Source: Pseudoxanthomonas sp. X-1
Lineage (GTDB): Bacteria; Pseudomonadota; Gammaproteobacteria; Xanthomonadales; Xanthomonadaceae
NCBI RefSeq assembly: GCF_020042665.1
Contig: NZ_CP083376.1
Span: 2,144,001-2,208,000, forward strand
Length of the DNA: 64,000 nt
Direction: 5' to 3'
Part shown: positions 42,380 to 52,665 of the stretch, in pieces
How the letters are laid out: each line of letters starts with the position of its first letter
Position numbering within the stretch: the stretch's first letter is position 1
Translations under genes and position numbers: made by a program
Notes under the pieces: generated by a model
What the model saw: the letters and a program-made list of their open reading frames with translations, nothing else
The model's database searches: none
Told to the model about the DNA's origin: nothing

Positions 42380-43261
42380 TCAGCGCGCCAGGCCGTCGAG
42401 CAGGGTGCGCTGGCGAAGGGGCTGGTCGCCGCTGTGCAGGACGGTCGTCGGGTGGTCCAGCGGCAGGACCGCCAGCACCGGGCCCGGCGCGCGATGGCTG
42501 GCACCAACCACCTGGCCGACCTCGCGCTCGGTGTCGGACACCGGCGCGCCTGGCTGCAGCAGGGCATCGCTTTCCAGCAGGGCGAGGCCGCGCTTGGCCT
42601 TGCCGAGGAAGTGCGTCCGGGCCACGATTTCCTGACCGGGGTAGCAGCCCTTCTTGACGCTGAAGGCGCGCAGACGATCCAGCGATAGCTGCTGCGGGGT
42701 CCATTGCTCGCGCTGGCTGGCTTCCAGGCGCGGCAGGCCGTGCGCCAGGTCCAGGTCGCGCCAGCGCTCCAGCGCGGCGACATCGGCATCGCCGGAACTC
42801 CTGCCCAGCAGGAGCGTGCGCGGCTGGTGGGCGCTGCCGACATCCATGGCGATCCCGGCCTCGTCCGGGGCGAGCAGGGCGCCCTGCGCAGTCGTCGACG
42901 CGGCGAACAGGCCCAGGGGATGCAGGTCGGCCGCGACGGCCACGACCACCTTCCGGCGGAACACGAAGCGCTTGAGCGCCGTGGCCAGTTCGATGGCCGG
43001 CACATCCGGGACGACCAGCACCAGTCGGTCGGCGGCCAGGCGCAGTGCCGCGAACAGCGCGATTACCCGTCCCTTGGGCGTCAGCCAGGCGTTCCACTGC
43101 CAGCGGCCATCCTCCAGCGCATGCAGGTCGTTGGCGAACTGCGCCTGCGCGAACGCCACCGCATCCGCACCCTCCAGAGTGACCACGCCGTGGTCGGGGA
43201 GGGCAAAGGCCCGTTCACTGGGATTTGCGTGGTTGTCAGTCAAGATCGTGAGGATTAACAT
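42380..43261 (-). CDS. ygfZ: Folate-binding protein YgfZ (iron-sulfur enzyme maintenance)
   Basis: 293 aa, GcvT-like fold. The YgfZ signature KGCYPGQE has the essential Cys at residue 206. YgfZ uses tetrahydrofolate and supports activity of certain Fe-S enzymes. It lies divergent from the SDH locus with only 21 bp between start codons; in E. coli too ygfZ neighbours sdhE/ygfX. The start at ATG 43261 coincides with the -10 of the sdh promoter. An alternative TTG at 43243 cannot be excluded, since neither has a clear SD. Confidence 0.92.
   Translation of the reverse strand: MLILTILTDNHANPSERAFALPDHGVVTLEGADAVAFAQAQFANDLHALEDGRWQWNAWLTPKGRVIALFAALRLAADRLVLVVPDVPAIELATALKRFVFRRKVVVAVAADLHPLGLFAASTTAQGALLAPDEAGIAMDVGSAHQPRTLLLGRSSGDADVAALERWRDLDLAHGLPRLEASQREQWTPQQLSLDRLRAFSVKKGCYPGQEIVARTHFLGKAKRGLALLESDALLQPGAPVSDTEREVGQVVGASHRAPGPVLAVLPLDHPTTVLHSGDQPLRQRTLLDGLAR
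43233..43261 (+). promoter_or_regulatory. Sigma-70-type promoter of the sdh operon
   Basis: TTGTCA (43233-43238), 17 bases, TAACAT (43256-43261). Predicted transcription start near 43268, 15 bases before the SdhAF4 ATG. It lies over the 5' end of the divergent ygfZ gene. Confidence 0.65.
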
Positions 43262-43282
43262 TTTGTGCGTTGCGAGACTCAC

Positions 43283-43435
43283 ATGATAGGCCAAACCCCT
43301 CCCACCCCCGTCCCCGAGCCTGAAACGCAGAAGCCCGAACAGGCTCCGGCGCAGAAGGAGATCGGCGGCCGCGACGGCCCCGAGCCGACCCGTTACGGGG
43401 ACTGGGAAAAGAACGGGCGCTGCATCGACTTCTGA
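43283..43435 (+). CDS. Succinate dehydrogenase assembly factor 4 (SdhAF4/DUF1674)
   Basis: 50 aa, easily overlooked. The C-terminal half contains the invariant GPEPTRYGDWEKNGRCIDF, nearly identical to the ending of mitochondrial SDHAF4. The N-terminal half is Pro/Gln/Lys-rich and disordered. SDHAF4 binds flavinylated SdhA and helps it join SdhB. It lies 73 bp upstream of sdhC on the same strand, behind the sdh promoter, so it is the first gene of the operon. No SD is evident. Confidence 0.93.
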   Translation: MIGQTPPTPVPEPETQKPEQAPAQKEIGGRDGPEPTRYGDWEKNGRCIDF

Positions 43436-43508
43436 AAGTCGAATCCACGGCGCCTTCCAGCCAACGCGGCCTCTCCCGACCGCCCAGCCGAGACTAAGAG
43501 CCAATCCA

Positions 43509-43904
43509 ATGGCGACACGTCAACGTCCGCTTTCCCCGCACCTGCAGGTGTATCGCTGGCAGATCCAGATGGCCACGTCCATCCTGCATCGCGCCACCGG
43601 CATCATCCTGTCCCTCGGCGCTCTGCTGATCGCCGCAGCACTGGTCTCGCTGGCTTCCGGCCCCGACGCGTGGGCCTGGATCTCGGCCCAGGCGGGCAGC
43701 TGGTACGGGCTGGTCTTCCTGTTCCTGTGGACCTGGGCCTTCACCTATCACCTGCTCAACGGCATCCGCCACCTGGCGCAGGACGGCGGCCTGGGCTATG
43801 CGGTCGCGGCGTTCGTGCGCAACGGCTGGCTGGTCAGCGCCGGTAGCCTGGTCCTGGCGGTGCTGATCTGGGGCGGTGTGCTGGCCAAGGGAGGTGTGGC
43901 ATGA
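43509..43904 (+). CDS. sdhC: Succinate dehydrogenase cytochrome b556 subunit
   Basis: 131 aa, three TM helices (about 27-48, 63-83, 105-125). Signatures RPLSPHLQVYRW and SILHRATG near the N-terminus; TYHLLNGIRHL carries the haem-ligand His. Membrane anchor of complex II, binding haem b and ubiquinone. Its stop overlaps sdhD as ATGA. Confidence 0.96.
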   Translation: MATRQRPLSPHLQVYRWQIQMATSILHRATGIILSLGALLIAAALVSLASGPDAWAWISAQAGSWYGLVFLFLWTWAFTYHLLNGIRHLAQDGGLGYAVAAFVRNGWLVSAGSLVLAVLIWGGVLAKGGVA

Positions 43905-44281
43905 GTTTCCGCAACCCGCTCAAGCAGGCCAAGGGCCTGGGCTCGGCGCACGCGGGCCTGCACCACTGGGTGGTGCAGCGCTATACCGCGGTGGCCCTGA
44001 TCTTCCTAGGGCTGTGGTTCGTCTATTTCGTGATCGGCCTGATCCACGCCGACTACCTGGCCGCCACCGACGCCATCGCCCGGCCGTGGAACGCCACGCT
44101 CATGGTGGCCTTCCTGATCGCGACGTTCTGGCACGCGCAGCTGGGCCTCCAGGTGATCCTGGAGGATTACGTGCATACCCCGCTGACGGCCTTCGTGTCG
44201 CAGCTGCTGGTCCGTTTCGTCTGCTTCCTCGGTGCGCTGGCCAGCGTGTTCGCCGTGGTCCGCATCGCTCTGGGGAACTAA
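43901..44281 (+). CDS. sdhD: Succinate dehydrogenase membrane anchor subunit
   Basis: 126 aa, three TM helices. N-terminal [22 protein letters not shown] and the haem/quinone helix [17 protein letters not shown] identify SdhD. Translationally coupled to sdhC (4-bp overlap); seven bases before sdhA. Confidence 0.95.
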   Translation: MSFRNPLKQAKGLGSAHAGLHHWVVQRYTAVALIFLGLWFVYFVIGLIHADYLAATDAIARPWNATLMVAFLIATFWHAQLGLQVILEDYVHTPLTAFVSQLLVRFVCFLGALASVFAVVRIALGN

Positions 44282-44288
44282 CGCCGCC

Positions 44289-46082
<1,794 letters not shown>

Positions 46083-46088
46083 CCAGAG

Positions 46089-46177
46089 CCGGGATTGGGG
46101 ATTGGTGATACGGGATTCGAAAACGTTTCGCTTCCTGCTCTCAACCCCCCCCCCAATCCCTAATCCCCATTCCCGGA
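46089..46177. repeat. Imperfect hairpin repeat between sdhA and sdhB
   Basis: The left arm (from 46089, GGGATTGGGGATTGGTGAT) and right arm (to 46177, ATCCCTAATCCCCATTCCC) pair at 18 of 21 positions. The loop of about 35 bases ends in a run of ten Cs (46145-46154). GGGATTGGGGATT-type repeats are common in Xanthomonadaceae intergenic DNA. It sits within the operon, 10 bp before the sdhB ATG. Confidence 0.75.
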
Positions 46178-46187
46178 TTTTAAAGCC

Positions 46188-46967
46188 ATGGCTGAGTTCG
46201 CACTCCCCAAGAATTCCAAGATCGGCAAGGGCAAGCATTTCCCCGCCAAGGGCGCCAAGAACACGCGCACCTTCAAGATCTACCGCTGGAGTCCGGACGA
46301 CGACCAGAACCCGCGCACCGACACCTACGAGGTGGACCTGGACAAGTGCGGCCCGATGGTCCTGGACGCGCTGATCAAGATCAAGAACGAGATCGACCCG
46401 ACCCTGACCTTCCGCCGCTCCTGCCGCGAGGGCATCTGCGGCTCGTGCGCGATGAACATCAGCGGCACCAATACGCTGGCCTGCACCAAGGCCATCGAGG
46501 ACTGCGGCCGCGGCGAGGTGCCGATCTATCCGCTGCCGCACATGGACGTGGTCAAGGACCTGGTGCCGGACCTGACCCATTTCTATGCGCAGTACGCCTC
46601 GATCAAGCCGTGGCTGCGCACGCAGAGCCCGGCGCCGGACCGCGAGCGCCTGCAGTCGCCCGAGGACCGCAAGAAGATCGACGGCCTGTACGAATGCATC
46701 CTGTGTGCGTGCTGCTCGACCAGCTGCCCGAGCTACTGGTGGAACGGCGAGCGCTACCTGGGCCCGGCGATCCTGCTGCAGGCCTACCGCTGGATCATCG
46801 ACTCGCGCGATGAGGACACCGGTGCGCGCCTGGACGATCTGGAAGACCCGTTCAAGCTCTACCGCTGCCACACCATCATGAACTGCGCGCGCACCTGCCC
46901 GAAGGGCCTGAACCCGGCCAAGGCGATCGCCGAAATCAAGAAGCTGATGCTGGCCCGCGCGGCCTGA
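46188..46967 (+). CDS. sdhB: Succinate dehydrogenase iron-sulfur subunit
   Basis: 259 aa. [2Fe-2S] ligands in [13 protein letters not shown] and the following C of TLAC; [4Fe-4S] in [12 protein letters not shown]; [3Fe-4S] in [14 protein letters not shown]. Electron relay from SdhA to the membrane quinone site. ATG 46188 has no SD; the preceding 105 bp is mostly a hairpin repeat, which may tune its expression relative to sdhA. Followed by a terminator. Confidence 0.98.
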   Translation: MAEFALPKNSKIGKGKHFPAKGAKNTRTFKIYRWSPDDDQNPRTDTYEVDLDKCGPMVLDALIKIKNEIDPTLTFRRSCREGICGSCAMNISGTNTLACTKAIEDCGRGEVPIYPLPHMDVVKDLVPDLTHFYAQYASIKPWLRTQSPAPDRERLQSPEDRKKIDGLYECILCACCSTSCPSYWWNGERYLGPAILLQAYRWIIDSRDEDTGARLDDLEDPFKLYRCHTIMNCARTCPKGLNPAKAIAEIKKLMLARAA

Positions 46968-46991
46968 TCGCTCCGACCGCAGCACGCACGG

Positions 46992-47014
46992 CGCCCTCCG
47001 ATGGAGGGCGTTTT
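46992..47014 (+). terminator. Terminator-like hairpin between sdhB and sdhE
   Basis: CGCCCTCC, loop GAT, GGAGGGCG, TTTT. Probably ends or attenuates sdhCDAB transcripts before sdhE. Confidence 0.8.
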
Positions 47015-47038
47015 GCTTTCAACGAACTGGATACGCCC

Positions 47039-47305
47039 ATGAGCGACGCCTCCGACCCCGCTTTCGACCCGGTGATCAAGCGCCTGCGCTGGCGCAGCCG
47101 GCGGGGCATGCGAGAGCTGGATCAGCTGTTCGAGCGCTACCTGGACCACGCCTGGCAGGACGATTCCGAACAACAGCGGGCGGTTTTCCTAGCGCTGCTC
47201 GAATGCGAGGACGATAAGCTCTGGCGCTGGTTCATGGGCTATGAGGAATGCCCCGATGCCGCGCTCGCCCAGCTCATGGAACGCATCCGCCAGCTGCCGG
47301 CTTGA
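47039..47305 (+). CDS. sdhE: SDH flavinylation factor SdhE
   Basis: 88 aa. The SdhE motif RGMRELD at residues 22-28 contacts FAD/SdhA, and EECPDAAL follows. It promotes covalent FAD attachment to SdhA. Located straight after sdhB, behind a terminator-like stem. The downstream ygfX reading frame begins 50 bases inside it. Confidence 0.95.
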   Translation: MSDASDPAFDPVIKRLRWRSRRGMRELDQLFERYLDHAWQDDSEQQRAVFLALLECEDDKLWRWFMGYEECPDAALAQLMERIRQLPA

Positions 47306-47708
47306 GTGGCGCCCCTCGCGCCTGCTCGGCGCGATGCTGGCGATCATCGGCCTGCTCGCGGTCTGCGCGGTGCTGGCCAGCGGCCTGCCGGGCTGGGCGA
47401 TCGCGCTGCTTGCGCCCTGCGCCGCGGCCCAGACCATCCTGTCGTTGCGGCGCTACCTGCGCCTGCCGCGGCGGCGGCTGGTCATTCCCGCCGGTGAAGG
47501 GGCACCGACGCTGGAAGGGGTGGTGCTGACAGGATGCGAGGTCCAGTGGCGCGGCCCGCTGGCGTTCCTGGCGTGGCGTGATGCCGCCGGCCGGCACGGT
47601 CACCTGGCCTGGTGGCCGGACACGCTGGATACGCGCGCACGACGTGAACTGCGTCTGGCCGCCGAGGGGCTGGCCGTTTCCGCGCGCGGCGCGGCGATGG
47701 CACCATAG
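47256..47708 (+). CDS. ygfX: YgfX-like membrane protein (CptA family)
   Basis: 150 aa. Two adjacent TM segments at about 25-60, then a cytosolic beta domain with [19 protein letters not shown] and [18 protein letters not shown], matching the plan of E. coli YgfX. In E. coli ygfX follows sdhE (ygfY) exactly as here. It has been described as a membrane toxin and partner of SdhE; the toxin role is disputed. The start at 47256 has GAGGA eight bases upstream and lies within sdhE (50-nt overlap). ATG 47241 is an alternative. Confidence 0.82.
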   Translation: MPRSPSSWNASASCRLEWRPSRLLGAMLAIIGLLAVCAVLASGLPGWAIALLAPCAAAQTILSLRRYLRLPRRRLVIPAGEGAPTLEGVVLTGCEVQWRGPLAFLAWRDAAGRHGHLAWWPDTLDTRARRELRLAAEGLAVSARGAAMAP

Positions 47709-47756
47709 CGCACCGCCAGGCCCGCGACGGCCTGGTCCACCTCACCGCAGGCCGCA

Positions 47757-49019
47757 ATGTTCAAACCCATCCCGGTCGCCATCGGCCTGCGCTACCTGCG
47801 CGCCAAGCGACGCAACGGCTTCATCTCCTTCATCTCGATGGCCTCGATCATCGGCATCGCGCTCGGCGTGATGGTGCTGATCACCACGCTGTCGGTGATG
47901 AGCGGGTTCCAGCGCGAGATCCGCGACCGTCTGCTGCAGATGACCGCGCACGCCACCGTGTCCTCGACCGGCGAGCCGATGCAGCAGTGGCAGACGGCCG
48001 TGAGGCTGGCGATGGAGGACCCGCGCGTGGCGGGGGCGGCGCCCTACGTGGATGGCGAGGGCCTGATCGCCGGCAACGCCACCCAGAACATGCCGGCGGT
48101 GGTGCGCGGCATCGTGCCCGATCAGGAAGCGCACGTCTCCGTCCTGGCCAGGAAGATGGACCAGGGCTCGGTCGATTCGCTGCAGCCCGGCAAGTTCAAC
48201 ATCCTTCTGGGCAGCGAGCTGGCGCAATGGTTGAACGTGCGCGTGGGCGACAAGGTCAACGTGCTGACCAGCGACGTGCAGAGCACGATCGTCGGCGCTT
48301 TGCCGCAGACCAAGCGCTTCACCGTCACCGGCATCTTCACCGTGGGCTACAACGACATCGACAAGGGCATGGCCTTCGTCGACATGCAGGACCTGCAGCG
48401 GCTCAAGCGCATGGGCGAGGGCGTCACGGGCGTGCGCCTGATGCTGCACGACATGGACCAGGCTTACGACGTCGCGCGCGACCTGGCCCGGCGCCTGCAG
48501 GAGGTCAGCCCCTATCCGTACCGCATTAGCGACTGGACTAGCGACAACGCCAACCTCTACCAGTCGTTGAAGATGGAGAAGACGGTGATGGGCGTACTGC
48601 TGTCGCTGATCATCCTCATGGGCGCCTTTACCCTGGTCAATTCTCAGGTGATGCTGGTGACCGACAAACAGGCCGACATCGCCATCCTGCGCACGCTGGG
48701 CCTGACCCCGCGCGGGGTGATGCAGGTCTTCATGGTGCAGGGCTCGCTGATCGGCGTGATCGGCACCGTGGTCGGCGTGATCAGCGGCATCGTGCTGACC
48801 ATGAACCTGGAGCGCATCCTGGAGCTGATCGAACACACCTTCCACGTGGTCCTGCTGCCGTCGGACGTGTACTACATCACCGGCCTGCCGTACGTGCTCA
48901 ACCCGCACGAGATCGTGGTGATCGCCCTGGTCGCGCTGAGCATGAGTTTCCTGGCCACGCTGTATCCGGCCTGGCGCGCGGCGCGCACCGACCCGGCCGA
49001 GGCCCTGCGCTATGAGTAA
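47757..49019 (+). CDS. lolC: Lipoprotein-releasing ABC transporter permease (LolC/E)
   Basis: 420 aa. One N-terminal TM (about 25-48), a large periplasmic domain, then three C-terminal TMs (FtsX-like). Motifs [20 protein letters not shown] and [17 protein letters not shown] are diagnostic. It extracts lipoproteins from the inner membrane and hands them to LolA. Only one such permease precedes lolD, so a homodimeric LolF-type transporter is possible. lolC, lolE and lolF cannot be distinguished here. Overlaps lolD by 8 bp. Confidence 0.94.
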   Translation: MFKPIPVAIGLRYLRAKRRNGFISFISMASIIGIALGVMVLITTLSVMSGFQREIRDRLLQMTAHATVSSTGEPMQQWQTAVRLAMEDPRVAGAAPYVDGEGLIAGNATQNMPAVVRGIVPDQEAHVSVLARKMDQGSVDSLQPGKFNILLGSELAQWLNVRVGDKVNVLTSDVQSTIVGALPQTKRFTVTGIFTVGYNDIDKGMAFVDMQDLQRLKRMGEGVTGVRLMLHDMDQAYDVARDLARRLQEVSPYPYRISDWTSDNANLYQSLKMEKTVMGVLLSLIILMGAFTLVNSQVMLVTDKQADIAILRTLGLTPRGVMQVFMVQGSLIGVIGTVVGVISGIVLTMNLERILELIEHTFHVVLLPSDVYYITGLPYVLNPHEIVVIALVALSMSFLATLYPAWRAARTDPAEALRYE

Positions 49020-49713
49020 GCCGATGCAAGACAGCAGCGTGATCCGCGCGCAGGCGCTGGCCAAGACCTATGCCGAGGGCAGGATGAAGACGCCGGTCTT
49101 CGACGGCCTGGATCTGGACGTGCAGGCCGGCGAGACCGTGGCCATCGTCGGTGCCTCCGGCGCCGGCAAGAGCACGCTGCTGCATCTGCTGGGCGGCCTG
49201 GACACGCCGACTTCGGGTGAGGTCTTCGTCGCCGGGCAGAAGATGTCGGGCCTGTCCAACGCGGCGCGCGGCAAGCTGCGCAACCGGGCGCTGGGCTTCG
49301 TCTACCAGTTCCATCACCTGCTGCCCGAGTTCACCGCGCTGGAGAACGTGATGATGCCGGTGGCGCTGGGTGGCGGCGACCTGGGCGAGGCGCGCCAGCG
49401 CGCGACCACGCTGCTCGAGCACGTCGGCCTGGGCCATCGCCTGGAACACAAGCCGGGCGAGCTCTCCGGCGGTGAGCGCCAGCGTGCGGCCGTGGCCCGG
49501 GCGCTGGTCAACAACCCCGGCTGCGTGCTGGGCGACGAGCCCACCGGCAACCTGGACGACAAGACCGCCGAGACCGTGTTCTCGCTGATGCTGGACCTCA
49601 ACCGCGCCCAGCGCACCAGTCTGGTCCTGGTGACCCACGACCGCGGCCTGGCCGCCCGCCTGGACCGCACGCTGGAACTGCATCAGGGCAAGCTGCGCCC
49701 GATCGCGCTCTGA
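49012..49713 (+). CDS. lolD: Lipoprotein-releasing ABC transporter ATPase LolD
   Basis: 233 aa ABC ATPase. Walker [10 protein letters not shown] (47-55), signature LSGGERQR, Walker [12 protein letters not shown] and H-loop THD. The MacB/LolD subfamily residues [16 protein letters not shown] and QFHHLLPEF fit LolD. Cytoplasmic partner of the permease encoded just upstream (8-bp overlap). Confidence 0.96.
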   Translation: MSKPMQDSSVIRAQALAKTYAEGRMKTPVFDGLDLDVQAGETVAIVGASGAGKSTLLHLLGGLDTPTSGEVFVAGQKMSGLSNAARGKLRNRALGFVYQFHHLLPEFTALENVMMPVALGGGDLGEARQRATTLLEHVGLGHRLEHKPGELSGGERQRAAVARALVNNPGCVLGDEPTGNLDDKTAETVFSLMLDLNRAQRTSLVLVTHDRGLAARLDRTLELHQGKLRPIAL

Positions 49714-49732
49714 GCCCGGAACCCGCGCAACG

Positions 49733-49759
49733 AAAAAGCCCGCCGATGGCGGGCTTTTT
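49733..49759. terminator. Bidirectional terminator between lolD and tRNA-Ala
   Basis: AAAAAGCCCGCC, loop GAT, GGCGGGCTTTTT. Ends the lol operon and, on the other strand, the tRNA gene, whose 3' end is 10 bp away. Confidence 0.92.
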
Positions 49760-49768
49760 CTTGAAACT

Positions 49769-49844
<76 letters not shown>

Positions 49845-49960
49845 AAGGGGAGCGCCATTCTAGCGATGCGCCTGCGGATTGCCAACCGGTCCGCGTGCGA
49901 TCGCCGGGCGACGGCGCGGAAGGCGTCCTTGCGCGGGCCGAACGCGCGCCAAGCCGGCGC

Positions 49961-50503
49961 TCAGCTGTCCCGTGGCAGGTCCAGGGCGGGCAGGGGCCGC
50001 TCGCCCGGGGCGCGGATGGCCTTGGTGACCACGTAGGTGGAGTAGCGCGCGATGCCCAGGTCCTCGCCCAGCAGCTGCTCCATGAAGGCCTGGTACTGGG
50101 CGATGTCGCTGCACTCGATCATGGCGATGTAGTCGATGCCGCCGCCGGTGGCGTAGCAGAACGCCACTTCCGGGGCGTCGGCCATGCGCTGGGCGAAGGT
50201 GCGCATCGAGGTGGCGGTGTGCTGGCCCAGCACGATCTGCACCAGCACCTGGCTGGTCTTGAACAGGCGCTGCCAGTCGATCACCGCGCGGTAGCCGCGG
50301 ATCAGGCCGGCGGCCTCCAGCTTGCGCACGCGCTCCCAGGTGGGCGTGATCGACAGGCCGATCTCGCTGGCCAGGGTGGACTTGGTCACGCGCGCCTGGC
50401 GCGAGAGGATCTGCAGGATCCTCAGGTCGTCCTGGTCCAGGCGCAGGCCCGGATCGATGCGCAGCGGCCGGGCGGCCGTCTCGGGCGGAACATCGGAAGA
50501 CAT
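49961..50503 (-). CDS. Lrp/AsnC-family transcriptional regulator
   Basis: 180 aa. The HTH (about 25-75) reads [30 protein letters not shown] and [16 protein letters not shown]; the C-terminal RAM/ligand domain follows. It has a 20-residue N-terminal and a 25-residue C-terminal extension relative to Lrp. Start 50503; an upstream extension is unconserved. Amino acid ligand and targets unknown. The next gene on the strand is a secreted ester hydrolase, transcribed toward it. Confidence 0.9.
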   Translation of the reverse strand: MSSDVPPETAARPLRIDPGLRLDQDDLRILQILSRQARVTKSTLASEIGLSITPTWERVRKLEAAGLIRGYRAVIDWQRLFKTSQVLVQIVLGQHTATSMRTFAQRMADAPEVAFCYATGGGIDYIAMIECSDIAQYQAFMEQLLGEDLGIARYSTYVVTKAIRAPGERPLPALDLPRDS

Positions 50504-50568
50504 GCGGCAGATGCTAGCGTCGGCGTGCGCCAGGGCAAGGCGGCGTCGAACCGACGCCGCCTCGCGGC

Positions 50569-52518
50569 TCACTTGATGCCGCTGACCACCGGCAACAGCA
50601 CGGCGCTGGCCTGATCGCCGCCCAGCTTCACGCTGACGGTGGCCTCGCGGTAGTCCTTGGGCTGGGCCAGGAAGATGTTGGGCACGAAGGTCTGCGGATT
50701 GAGGTCGTACAGGGGGAACCAGCTCGACTGCACCTGCACCATGATCCGGTGACCGGGCAGGAAGGTGTGGTTGGCCACGGGCAGGTCGAAGCGGATCGGC
50801 ACGGTCGTGTTGGACGGGATCGCGCTGGGATGTTCCAGGCTCTCGCGGTAGCGCCCGCGCAGGATGTCGGCCGAGACCATCAGCTGGTAGCCGCCCAGCT
50901 TCGGATCGTCCGGCACCACGTCGGGGTAGACGTCGACCAGCTTGACCACGAAATCGCCGTCGCTGCCGGTGGTGGACAGGCGCAGGTCCACCTTCGGCGT
51001 GCCGCTGATGCGCAGCGGCGCGTCCAGCGCATCGGTGACGAAGGTCAGCACGTCCGGGCGCGCCGCGGCCAGGCGCTGGTCGCTGACCAGCCAGCTCGGC
51101 CAGGGATTGTCGTCATAGCCGGTGGCCGGCAGCGGCCTGGGCAGGAACGGCACCGGGTTGGACGGATCGGACACGTACTCGTCGCTGCCGGCCGCGGCCT
51201 GCGCGGTGAACCCGGCCGTGCCCTCGTCCTTCAGGTACAGCGGCTGTTCGCTGATGCGGCAGCCCGAGGCGCAGCCCTGTGGCCAGGACTTCAGGTGCTC
51301 CCAGCGGTTCTCGCCGGTGCGATAGATGGTGACCGGCGAGACCTGCATCGGCGGCGCGTCGTCCATCAGGTAGTGATCCAGGAACGGGCGCAGCACCTCG
51401 CGGCGGAAGGTCGCCGCGGTGTCGGTACCGAACTTGATCTCGCCCAGATGGGTGCCGTCCTCGCGCTGGCCACCGTGGTTCCAGGGGCCCATCACCAGGA
51501 ACACCTTGTCGTTGCGCGTGTCCTTGGGTTCCAGCGCTGCGTACACGGCCATGTCGCCGTAGATGTCCTCCTGGTCCCACAGGCCATGCACCAGCATCAC
51601 CGGCACGGTCAGCGGCTCCTTCGCGAGCAGCTTGTCCACCGCCTGCTCCTGCCAGAAGGCATCGTAGGCCGGATGCGCCAGCAGCTTGCGGAAGAAGCCG
51701 AGCTGGTCCATGCCGCGCCGCTTGCCGATCAGGCCGGCGGCGCCGCCCTTGAGGTAGAAGTCGTAGTCGTCGGCATCGGACTGGATCCAGTGGATCGTGT
51801 TGCCGCGGGTGGCCACCTGTTCGTAGATGTAGGGCAGGTTGGTCTGGCGGAAGGCGCCGTTGTGGAACCAGTCGTCGCCGCGCCAGCCGTCGACCATCGG
51901 GTTCATCGGGATGGCCACCTTCAGCGCCGGATGCGGATGGAACAGCGCCATCAGGCTGGTGAAGCCGTCGTAGGAGATGCCCAGGATGCCGACCTTGCCG
52001 TTGGACTCGGGCACGTTCTTGGACAGCCAGTCGATGGTGTCCCAGGTGTCGGTGGAATGGTCGACGTCGCTGTCGTTGAGCGGGCCGATCTGCGGCCGGT
52101 TCATGACGTAGTCGCCTTCCGAACCGTACTTGCCGCGGATGTCCTGGACCACGCGGATGTAGCCGTGCTTGTTGAACAGCTCGGGGAAGTTGTCGTAGCC
52201 CTGCAGCACGGCGGCCAGGCGATCGCTCTTGGCCAGCGTGGTCATGCCGTCGGCGTCGTAGGGCGTGCGCGTGAGCAGCATCGGCGCGCGGTGGGCGCCC
52301 TTGGGGACCAGGATGACGGTGTGCAGCTTGACGCCGTCGCGCATCGGGATCTCGACCACGCGGCGGATGAAGTCCGCATCGGGATCCTCGGGGACGACGA
52401 AATGGGCGGGGCGATCCGGTTCGGGCTTCTGCTGGGCCAGCAGCAGGGGCGTGGCCAGCAGGGTGGACAGCAGCAGCGCGGCGCTGGCGAACAGGGCAGG
52501 ACGGTGCAACCGGGACAT
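50569..52518 (-). CDS. Secreted CocE/NonD-type alpha-amino-acid ester hydrolase
   Basis: 649 aa. Signal peptide about 1-28. An alpha/beta-hydrolase with nucleophile S182 in GISYDG, a helical cap, and a C-terminal jelly-roll (X-Pro dipeptidyl-peptidase C-terminal domain). The acid/His pair are likely in LVHGLWDQED and MGPWNHGGQ. Overall it fits the Xanthomonas-type alpha-amino-acid ester hydrolases, which act on amino-acid esters and beta-lactam side chains. Glutaryl-7-ACA acylases share the fold, so substrate is not certain. Periplasmic. Confidence 0.92.
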   Translation of the reverse strand: MSRLHRPALFASAALLLSTLLATPLLLAQQKPEPDRPAHFVVPEDPDADFIRRVVEIPMRDGVKLHTVILVPKGAHRAPMLLTRTPYDADGMTTLAKSDRLAAVLQGYDNFPELFNKHGYIRVVQDIRGKYGSEGDYVMNRPQIGPLNDSDVDHSTDTWDTIDWLSKNVPESNGKVGILGISYDGFTSLMALFHPHPALKVAIPMNPMVDGWRGDDWFHNGAFRQTNLPYIYEQVATRGNTIHWIQSDADDYDFYLKGGAAGLIGKRRGMDQLGFFRKLLAHPAYDAFWQEQAVDKLLAKEPLTVPVMLVHGLWDQEDIYGDMAVYAALEPKDTRNDKVFLVMGPWNHGGQREDGTHLGEIKFGTDTAATFRREVLRPFLDHYLMDDAPPMQVSPVTIYRTGENRWEHLKSWPQGCASGCRISEQPLYLKDEGTAGFTAQAAAGSDEYVSDPSNPVPFLPRPLPATGYDDNPWPSWLVSDQRLAAARPDVLTFVTDALDAPLRISGTPKVDLRLSTTGSDGDFVVKLVDVYPDVVPDDPKLGGYQLMVSADILRGRYRESLEHPSAIPSNTTVPIRFDLPVANHTFLPGHRIMVQVQSSWFPLYDLNPQTFVPNIFLAQPKDYREATVSVKLGGDQASAVLLPVVSGIK

Positions 52519-52665
52519 CAGCTTCTCCGAGACGGGCGACTGGGGAATGTCCCGCGCCGTGCCCGCATTCGCGCCACGAAGCCGCGCGGGCGATGAACCG
52601 GTCTGGAGACGTCGTAGCCTAGCGTTTCCCCTGCCGTCGCGATAGCGGCGACCTAAGGCCTGGCG

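Noticed and set aside
46145..46154. C10 homopolymer as a phase-variation switch
   Set aside because: It lies in non-coding DNA in a hairpin loop, not in a reading frame or between promoter boxes; slippage would not switch a protein on or off.
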